Source: Rhodoferax sp.
Lineage (GTDB): Bacteria > Pseudomonadota > Gammaproteobacteria > Burkholderiales > Burkholderiaceae_C
Assembly: GCA_023231075.1 (NCBI GenBank)
Contig: JALNWC010000051.1
Location: 1-11,076 of the forward strand
Direction of reading: 5' to 3'
DNA: 11,076 nucleotides
Part shown: piece after piece, positions 6,081 through 11,076 of the stretch
How the letters are laid out: the number at the start of each line of letters is the position of its first letter
Numbering within the stretch: the first letter of the stretch is position 1
Notes under the pieces: model-generated
Database searches by the model: none
What the model was told of the DNA's origin: nothing
What the model saw: only the letters and a program-made list of their open reading frames with translations
Translations under genes and position numbers: made by a program

Positions 6081-7397
6081 ATGTCACTTTTTTCACAACA
6101 AGCGCTCCAACCCGGCGTGCGCAAGCGCGAGGTCTTTGGCTGGGCCATGTACGACTTTGCCAACTCGGGCTACACCACGGTGGTCATCACCGCCGTGTTT
6201 GCCGCCTATTTTGTCGGCGGCGTGGCGCAGGGCGCGCCCTGGGCCACGCTGGCCTGGACGGCGAGCTTGAGCCTGTCCAACGCCATCGTCATGCTCACCA
6301 TGCCCAGTCTGGGCGCCTATGCCGACCTGCGCGCGGCCAAGAAGCGCCTGCTGACCCTGTTCACGGTCGGCTGTGTGCTGGCCACGGCGGCGCTGGCGCT
6401 GGTCGGGCCCGGCAGCGTGGCGCTGGCCGTGGTGTTGATCGTGCTGTCCAACACCTTTTACGCCTGGGGTGAATCGATGACGGCGGCGTTTCTTCCCGAA
6501 CTGGCACGCCCGGAGTCGCTGGGCAAAGTCAGCGGCTGGGGCTGGAGCTTTGGCTACTTTGGCGGCATGCTGGCGCTCGGGCTGTGCCTGGCCTATGTGC
6601 TGTGGGCGCAAGGCCGGGGGCAGAGCGCAGCGCAGTTTGTGCCGGTCACCATGCTGATCACGGCGACCCTGTACGGTGCGGCCGCGCTGGTCACCTTTGC
6701 CCTGCTCAAGGAACGGGCGCAAGCCAACCCGGCAGCACTGGGGCAAAGCGGCTTCAGGGCATCCCTGCGGCAGTTGCAACACACTTTCCATGAGGCCCGG
6801 CAATTCCGCGACTTCATGTGGCTGCTGGCCTGCGCCGTGTGTTACCAGGCCGGCGTGGCGGTGGTGATTGCGCTGGCCGCCATTTACGCCGAGCAGGTGA
6901 TCGGCTTTGCGCAACAGGAAACCATGACGCTGATCTTTGTGCTCAACCTTGCGGCGGCAGCCGGAGCCTTCAGTTGGGGTTATCTGCAAGACCGCATCGG
7001 CCACAAAATTGCGCTGGCCAGCACGCTGCTGGGCTGGATCGCCACCTGCGTCATCGCCGCCCTGGCCACCAGCAAGAGCGACTTCTGGTACGCCGCGCTC
7101 ATTGCCGGCCTGTGCATGGGCAGCAGCCAGTCGGCCGGGCGGGCCATGGCCGGTCTGTTTGCGCCGCAACGCCAGGTGGCCGAGTTTTACGGCCTCTGGA
7201 CCTTTGCCATCCGGCTCGCCGGCATCGTCGGCCCCTTGAGCTATGGCCTGATTACCTGGGCCACCGTCGGCGACCAGCGCAGCGCCATTTTGAGCACTTC
7301 GGCCTTGTTTTTTCTGGGCCTGCTGCTACTGATTCCGGTGAACCTGCAACGCGGCCGCGCGGCAGCGTTGCAGGCAGACGGGCAAACCACCGCTTGA
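6081..7397 (+). CDS. MFS transporter, UMF1 (Atg22-like) family
   Basis: This 438-residue inner-membrane protein has about 12 hydrophobic segments. The family marker GWAMYDFANSGYTTVV is at 20-35. A loop with GAYADLRAAKKRLL at 78-91 resembles MFS motif A; NTFYAWGESMTAAFLPEL at 124-141, SGWGWSFGYFGG at 151-162, DRIGHK at 304-309 and GSSQSAGRA at 347-355 also fit the UMF1/Atg22-like group. The substrate is unknown; yeast Atg22 exports amino acids from the vacuole, and bacterial members are mostly uncharacterised. The frame is open back to 5925, but the start at 6081 is chosen because homologous N-termini begin shortly before REVFGWAMYDFANSG and the extension is REP-like repeat. No Shine-Dalgarno precedes this ATG. 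A -10-like TATAGT at 6065-6070 would start a transcript only a few bases before it. Its relation to the phosphate genes is only positional. Confidence 0.88.
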   Translation: MSLFSQQALQPGVRKREVFGWAMYDFANSGYTTVVITAVFAAYFVGGVAQGAPWATLAWTASLSLSNAIVMLTMPSLGAYADLRAAKKRLLTLFTVGCVLATAALALVGPGSVALAVVLIVLSNTFYAWGESMTAAFLPELARPESLGKVSGWGWSFGYFGGMLALGLCLAYVLWAQGRGQSAAQFVPVTMLITATLYGAAALVTFALLKERAQANPAALGQSGFRASLRQLQHTFHEARQFRDFMWLLACAVCYQAGVAVVIALAAIYAEQVIGFAQQETMTLIFVLNLAAAAGAFSWGYLQDRIGHKIALASTLLGWIATCVIAALATSKSDFWYAALIAGLCMGSSQSAGRAMAGLFAPQRQVAEFYGLWTFAIRLAGIVGPLSYGLITWATVGDQRSAILSTSALFFLGLLLLIPVNLQRGRAAALQADGQTTA

Positions 7398-7436
7398 GCC
7401 GCGACGACCGAACCCGTCCGCATTGCCCTCCCCGTA

Positions 7437-7465
7437 GTGAAATTGACATCTTTTAACGTTATATT
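7437..7465 (+). promoter_or_regulatory. Promoter giving a probable leaderless sixA transcript
   Basis: GTGAAA (7437-7442) and TATATT (7460-7465) are separated by 17 bp. The usual start of transcription, 7 bp after the -10, falls on 7472, the A of the sixA ATG. A better -35 hexamer, TTGACA at 7443-7448, lies only 11 bp from this -10 and cannot pair with it. The stretch is clearly AT-rich between two GC-rich genes. Confidence 0.55.
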
Positions 7466-7471
7466 GTCGAC

Positions 7472-7921
7472 ATGGACCTGATTTTATGGCGCCACGCCGA
7501 GGCGCAGGAATGGACGCAAGGCTGTGATGACATGGCCCGGCGCCTGACCGTGCGCGGAGAAAAACAGGCCAAACGCATGGCCGGCTGGCTGGACCGCCAG
7601 TTGCCCCACAACACCCGCATCCTGGTCAGCCCGGCGATCCGTTCCGAGCAGACCGCCGGCGCCCTGGGCCGAAAATTCAAGCTTAGATCCGAACTGGCAC
7701 CCGACGCCACGGTAGCGCAGTTGCTTGCCTTGGTGCAATGGCCTCAGGCCAAGGGGACGGTGCTGGTGGTGGGGCATCAACCCACGCTGGGGCAAACCAT
7801 TGCCGAGTTGATCGGTCTGCGGTCGTCTGAATGCACAGTCAAGAAAGGTGCCGTCTGGTGGCTGCACCAGCGCCAGAATGAAACCATGCTGCTCACCGTG
7901 CAATCACCGGACTTGCTCTGA
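7472..7921 (+). CDS. sixA: Phosphohistidine phosphatase SixA
   Basis: This 149-residue cytoplasmic histidine phosphatase removes phosphate from phosphohistidine; E. coli SixA acts on the nitrogen phosphotransferase protein NPr. The RHG-type active site is complete: R7-H8 in LWRHAEA, S53-P54 with R57 in SPAIRSEQT, and H102 in VVGHQPTLG. The length is normal for the short SixA branch. The start is fixed because MDLILWRHAEA is the first core strand, leaving no room for an earlier or later start. No Shine-Dalgarno exists; the promoter at 7437-7465 predicts a leaderless mRNA. SixA genes are often found near polyphosphate genes, and here a CYTH-CHAD gene lies on the other strand nearby. The gene is separated from the preceding transporter by 74 bp. 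Confidence 0.92.
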   Translation: MDLILWRHAEAQEWTQGCDDMARRLTVRGEKQAKRMAGWLDRQLPHNTRILVSPAIRSEQTAGALGRKFKLRSELAPDATVAQLLALVQWPQAKGTVLVVGHQPTLGQTIAELIGLRSSECTVKKGAVWWLHQRQNETMLLTVQSPDLL

Positions 7922-7933
7922 ACTTTCGCCTTC

Positions 7934-7957
7934 TGAGGCCCTGCTGCCAGGGCCTCA
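7934..7957. terminator. Bidirectional terminator hairpin between sixA and olsB-like gene
   Basis: TGAGGCCCTG (7934-7943) and CAGGGCCTCA (7948-7957) form a perfect 10-bp GC-rich stem with a 4-nt loop. It lies between the converging stop codons at 7921 and 7968. The sequence after it on the + strand (CTTCATT) is only weakly T-rich. Confidence 0.75.
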
Positions 7958-7967
7958 CTTCATTGCC

Positions 7968-8816
7968 TCACAAACCCAGAAAGTGCTTGCGATAACGCGG
8001 GGGCAGATCGTTGATGCGCATCAGCATCGGCAAGTCAGCCGTGTTGAAATCCGGATCCCAGGCCGGTGCCCCCAGAATCTTGGCCCCCAGGCGCAGATAG
8101 CCTTTGATCAAGGCCGGGGGTTCAACCTCCAGACTGCCGTCGAGCTGCTCGACCGGCAGCGCCAAACGTGGCCGCACATGGTATTCAATGGGTGCCAGAT
8201 GCGTGGCCTTGAGTTGCTGCCAGATGCTGGCCGCCACATCGCCGCTGATCACGCCGTTGTGCAGCATGGGGATGCTGGCGCAACCGATCATGGTGTCGAG
8301 CTTGTTGCGCACCATGAATTCGGCCAGGGCACCCCACAGCGCCATGATGACCCCGCCATGGCGGTAGTCCGGATGCACGCAGCTGCGGCCCAGTTCGACC
8401 ATACGGTCACGCAGACTGCGCAAGCGGGTCAGGTCAAATTCAAGGTCGCTGTAGGTGCTGCCCACGCGCTTGGCTTGTGCCGGTGTGAGCAGCCGGTAGG
8501 TGCCAACCACTTCACGCGTGACCTCGTCACGCACCAGCAAATGCTCACAATAGTTGTCAAACAGGTCGATATCATGGCCCGGCACGGCGTTGCTCAGGCG
8601 CGCGCCCATTTCCTGCGCAAAAATCTGGTAGCGCAGGCGCTGGACCTGACGCACTTCGTCTTGATGCCTGGCCCAGGACACTACCAGCGCACCGCGCTCG
8701 GGCTCGGGTGCCTTGGTTTTCAGGGGTGTCTGAAAGTAGCTGACCGACCGCTTGAGCAAGCCTCTGGGCAGAGACAGTGGGGACAATGCAAAAGTCGGGT
8801 TGGGCAGTTCTCTCAT
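7968..8816 (-). CDS. olsB: OlsB-like GNAT N-acyltransferase
   Basis: This is a 282-residue soluble acyltransferase. OlsB transfers a 3-hydroxyacyl group from acyl-ACP to the alpha-amine of ornithine, the first step of ornithine lipid synthesis at the inner membrane; OlsA then adds the second acyl chain. Matching motifs: RLRYQIFAQEMGAR at 60-73, DIDLFDNYCEHLLV at 82-95, VGTYRLL at 104-110, ELGRSCVHPDYRHGGVIMAL at 141-160, GCAS at 178-181, and a C-terminal block with LIKGYLRLGAKILGAPAWDP at 236-255. About 45 N-terminal residues are variable. GGAG lies 6 nt before the ATG. No olsA is in the window, and some related enzymes acylate other amino acids, so substrate is not proven. A Pho-box-like repeat upstream suits control by phosphate starvation, when ornithine lipids replace phospholipids in several bacteria. 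Confidence 0.82.
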   Translation of the reverse strand: MRELPNPTFALSPLSLPRGLLKRSVSYFQTPLKTKAPEPERGALVVSWARHQDEVRQVQRLRYQIFAQEMGARLSNAVPGHDIDLFDNYCEHLLVRDEVTREVVGTYRLLTPAQAKRVGSTYSDLEFDLTRLRSLRDRMVELGRSCVHPDYRHGGVIMALWGALAEFMVRNKLDTMIGCASIPMLHNGVISGDVAASIWQQLKATHLAPIEYHVRPRLALPVEQLDGSLEVEPPALIKGYLRLGAKILGAPAWDPDFNTADLPMLMRINDLPPRYRKHFLGL

Positions 8817-8866
8817 GTGTTTCTCCAGTGGTGATGGTGACGATGATGACTTTTCAAGATGACGCG

Positions 8867-8907
8867 ACTATGGCGAATTAATGGCATTTTGATGACATGA
8901 ATTCGCC
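8867..8907 (-). promoter_or_regulatory. Pho-box-like promoter of the olsB-like gene, inside an inverted repeat
   Basis: Read on the minus strand, TGTCAT (8892-8897) and TGCCAT (8881-8886) start 11 bp apart, each followed by AT-rich bases. CATAGT (8867-8872) is a possible -10, 8 bp after the second half-site; TAGTCG two bases on would match phoA spacing but is a poorer hexamer. The box is enclosed by an 8-bp inverted repeat, GGCGAATT (8872-8879) and AATTCGCC (8900-8907), which may also act as the terminator of the CYTH-CHAD gene that stops at 8917. Confidence 0.5.
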
Positions 8908-8916
8908 CCGGGCTTG

Positions 8917-10425
8917 TTACCCCGCTCCTTCAAGCGACAACCCGAAACCCACCACCACACCTTGCAGATAGGCCCCAATGGTCGGATCCGGATCAAGCGC
9001 CATCACCAGCGCTCGGGCTTGTGCCACATCGCGGGACCAGCCCAGACGGCTCTGAAGCTGCGTCGCCTGTTGGCTGCAAGCGTCTGCCAGATGCCGAGGC
9101 AAGAGCTCGCGCAGCGCCTCGACCCCGTAGCGCAGCCGTTTGGCAAGAATGCGCACGCGGTGTTGCTGCTCTGGCGTAACAGGCTGTGTTTGCGCCTGTG
9201 CCAGTCGGTGCTGCAGGCGCCCGGTTCGACGTCTGGCCCAACGGCGCAGCGCACCCTTTTGAACCCGCCCGGTGTCGTCCGATGCAGACAAATTTTCCAG
9301 CCATTCGGTCAGCGCCAGCAAGCCCAGGCCAACAGACGGGGCCTGCAGGGTCTGGCGCAGCTTTTGGCGCTGCACGGTGGCAGCTTGCGTCAAGGCGGTC
9401 AACATGGCCTGCCAGGCTTGCGTCCGACCGGCCTGGCCCATGGCATAGCCGTCTGCCAGGGCGGGCAGCGTCTCGGTCACGGCCACATCCAGGTCGCGCA
9501 GCGTGCCCAAGGCCGCCAGCAAAGGCTGCAGTTCAAGCAAAGACGGGGGCTTGTTCACGACCAGCGCCTTGCCAAAGAGCCGCAAGCCCGACCTGAAACG
9601 GCGCCAGCCCACGCGCGCCTGGTGCACCAGCTCCGGGTCGTCCGATGTGCCAAGGGAGTCCAGGTTTTGGCTGAACTGGGCAAACATCTCGCGCAGCACA
9701 ACTTGCGCCAGTTCAAGTCGGCTCAATGGCAAAACCAGTGCCGCCAGTTGGGCCCGCTGCGGCCTATTCAACGCGTCCTGGGCCAGCAAAAATCCGCGTT
9801 CGGCCTTGCTTCGGCTGGCTGGCAACACCGCCACGCCACGGCCAAGCTGGCGCGCCAGGTCGAAGAGCACCGCGGGTTCGCCCGCCTTTAGTTCAAGTTC
9901 CAGCTCGCAAATAGGTGCCTGCCTGCCGTTGGCTTCAACCCGACCGATGTCCAGCGCCACTTCCACCACGCTGCCGTCACGTCGGCGCAATAACCAAAGT
10001 GTGCGCTCGAAGCGCGTGATGAAGCATGGCACCAGGGTGGCAAACAGCCGGCCATCGGGGTCGATGCCGGCCCACGCGGTCGGGACCAGCGCAGCCGCAT
10101 CCAGGGCCGGACCAGCCACCGGACTCTCCCATTCGCCCCGCTGGCTCAGGGCCGAGCGCTCTTGCGTGCTGGTTTTCAAGGTTTGCAACCAGCGCGGATC
10201 GGCTTCGCTGCCGACCCGGCGCAAACGCAAGACAAACCCCTGTCGGCGCAAAGCCTGGTCAGGTGTGTCGAAATAGATGTTCATCAACGACTGCTGCGAA
10301 GGCTTGCGCCGCCCCAGCGCAGGCAGGCGAGCCAGCCGCCCGGCGAGACCGGCCGGCTCAGCACCCGGCAGGCTCAGTTTGAGTTCAAGCTCTTGCGGCG
10401 CGTTGCTGGGTGGACGTGAGTTCAT
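8917..10425 (-). CDS. CYTH-CHAD protein, probable inorganic triphosphatase
   Basis: This 502-residue cytoplasmic protein has two domains. Residues about 10-215 are a CYTH domain with the ExExK motif E12-L-E14-L-K16. Its tunnel-type residues include FVLRLRR at 64-70, WLQTLK at 79-84, RFERTLWLLRR at 138-148, VVEVALDIG at 153-161 and ICELELELKAG at 172-182, with SKAERGFLL at 206-214 closing the domain. Residues about 235-498 are a CHAD domain with H268 and R271/R275/R276 in VHQARVGWRRFRSGLRLF, LRDLDV at 309-314 and HRVRILAKRLRYGVEAL at 422-438. The closest known type is E. coli YgiF, a Mg2+-dependent inorganic triphosphatase; CHAD domains bind polyphosphate. The start at 10425 is chosen over 10494 because AAGGG (10435-10439) lies 9 nt before it and the extra residues overlap the upstream gene. 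It follows the hydrolase gene by 13 bp, so the two probably share an mRNA. Confidence 0.88.
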   Translation of the reverse strand: MNSRPPSNAPQELELKLSLPGAEPAGLAGRLARLPALGRRKPSQQSLMNIYFDTPDQALRRQGFVLRLRRVGSEADPRWLQTLKTSTQERSALSQRGEWESPVAGPALDAAALVPTAWAGIDPDGRLFATLVPCFITRFERTLWLLRRRDGSVVEVALDIGRVEANGRQAPICELELELKAGEPAVLFDLARQLGRGVAVLPASRSKAERGFLLAQDALNRPQRAQLAALVLPLSRLELAQVVLREMFAQFSQNLDSLGTSDDPELVHQARVGWRRFRSGLRLFGKALVVNKPPSLLELQPLLAALGTLRDLDVAVTETLPALADGYAMGQAGRTQAWQAMLTALTQAATVQRQKLRQTLQAPSVGLGLLALTEWLENLSASDDTGRVQKGALRRWARRRTGRLQHRLAQAQTQPVTPEQQHRVRILAKRLRYGVEALRELLPRHLADACSQQATQLQSRLGWSRDVAQARALVMALDPDPTIGAYLQGVVVGFGLSLEGAG

Positions 10426-10438
10426 GGCACGGGGCCCT

Positions 10439-11076
10439 TCAAGGTGATTTGAAAAACCATTCTCGCACCTGTTCTGCCAGCCAGGGACCGGCATCCAAGG
10501 CCATGTCGTGCCCCGCGGCGGGATGAATGCGATGCTCGCACGCCCATTGCCTGGCCAGCGTCAGCGTGCATTGCACCGACACCAGCTGGTCCTGCGCACT
10601 GCCCAGCAGCAAGGTCCGCGTGTGCGGCGGATCCAAGGGCGCCACATAGCGGGCAGCGGCCAGCAATTGACGCAATGCGTTCAGCCGGGCCACCGGGTGC
10701 GTGTGGCGCCACGCCAGCCAGTTTGGCAAAACGGCCTCATGGCCACCCCGGCTGGTCATGTGCAAAATGGTGCGCTCCCAGTCCTGCGGCGCGGCGCCGG
10801 GCAACAGCAGGCGCAGCAGCCGCGCATAGTTGGCTGGTCGCAGGCGTTGATAAAACGGGCTGAACGGCCGCAGGCTGGTGTTGACAAGCACCTGGGCCGC
10901 CACCTCCTGCGGCTGTCGCTGCGACCAGGCCACGGCCACCATGGCACCCAGGGACATGGCCAGCAGATGGTACGGCGGGGCGATGTGGCGCAAGGCCAGC
11001 TGCAGGCGGCAATCTGCCACCATGTCCTCGACCCGGCTGGCACTGCGTTGATGGTTCAGCCGACCATTGCCCGCCA
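10439..11076 (-). CDS. Alpha/beta hydrolase (5' end beyond the window)
   Basis: The frame stays open to the window edge; an ATG at 11021-11023 is internal, because the residues before it (AGNGRLNHQRSASRVED) read like the oxyanion-loop region of this fold (normally a GNG after a short strand). Counting from that Met, the triad is S24 in the nucleophile elbow AMSLG, D145 in GSAQDQLVS and H172 in AAGHDMALD, in the standard Ser-Asp-His order. The elbow is A-x-S-x-G, not G-x-S-x-G, a common tolerated change. A helical cap lies at about residues 50-125. There is no signal peptide in the visible part. The substrate is unknown; such proteins are often annotated as esterases or lipases. It ends 13 bp before the CYTH-CHAD start codon on the same strand. 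Confidence 0.82.
   Translation of the reverse strand, partial: AGNGRLNHQRSASRVEDMVADCRLQLALRHIAPPYHLLAMSLGAMVAVAWSQRQPQEVAAQVLVNTSLRPFSPFYQRLRPANYARLLRLLLPGAAPQDWERTILHMTSRGGHEAVLPNWLAWRHTHPVARLNALRQLLAAARYVAPLDPPHTRTLLLGSAQDQLVSVQCTLTLARQWACEHRIHPAAGHDMALDAGPWLAEQVREWFFKSP

Noticed and set aside
6093..7169. 358-codon minus-strand open frame across the MFS gene
   Set aside because: Gln/Gly/His/Arg-rich shadow of a membrane protein gene with family motifs on the other strand.
7443..7448. Consensus -35 TTGACA upstream of sixA
   Set aside because: It is only 11 bp from the TATATT -10, and no -10-like hexamer lies 16-18 bp downstream.
7848..8834. 328-codon + strand open frame across the olsB-like gene
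   Set aside because: It overlaps the 3' end of sixA and the whole OlsB-like gene, which has clear motifs; its own product is low-complexity.

Overview
The window looks like chromosomal DNA of a GC-rich betaproteobacterium. The mix of families (a histone-tail protein with a ribbon-helix-helix-like C-terminus, a CorA with an MgtE-like N-terminus, an OlsB-type acyltransferase, a phytase-like lipoprotein) suggests Burkholderiales, probably Comamonadaceae near Rhodoferax or Polaromonas. This placement is inferred from protein style, not from a search.

Layout: 1-172 is the 3' end of a probable 5'-nucleotidase (+). 243-839 (-) encodes a Lys/Ala/Pro-tailed nucleoid-type protein. 1044-1508 (+) encodes a bacteriohemerythrin with a full iron-ligand set. 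1530-3074 (-) is a two-gene unit: a 70-residue unknown protein, then a CorA-type transporter whose pore motif reads GMS instead of GMN. 3075-3566 has no intact gene. It holds a Pho-box-like direct repeat, two short pieces of a decayed phoX alkaline phosphatase gene, and a second Pho-box promoter. That promoter leads into 3567-5915 (+), a large lipoprotein with a choice-of-anchor-I-like propeller and a phytase-like esterase half. 5916-6080 carries a hairpin and two copies of a 41-bp REP-like repeat. Next come a UMF1-type MFS transporter (6081-7397, +) and a sixA phosphohistidine phosphatase (7472-7921, +), which seems to be transcribed from its own start codon. A strong hairpin separates sixA from the minus-strand genes: an OlsB-like N-acyltransferase (7968-8816), a CYTH-CHAD protein (8917-10425) and an alpha/beta hydrolase cut by the window edge (10439-11076).

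The common theme is phosphate economy. The window holds a probable 5'-nucleotidase end, phoX wreckage, a phytase-like lipoprotein, an OlsB-like enzyme (ornithine lipids replace phospholipids under phosphate limitation), and a CYTH-CHAD protein (triphosphate and polyphosphate ligands). Three places carry two TGTCAN-type half-sites exactly 11 bp apart, the spacing of PhoB direct repeats: upstream of the phoX remnant, upstream of the phytase-like gene (with a -10 at E. coli phoA spacing), and upstream of olsB. I read this as part of a Pho regulon in which phoX was lost and a phytase-like lipoprotein now sits behind its own Pho promoter. I did not find a wholly new system. The best leads are the phoX scar and Pho promoters, the GMS-type CorA, the leaderless sixA, and the REP-like repeats fused in frame upstream of the transporter.
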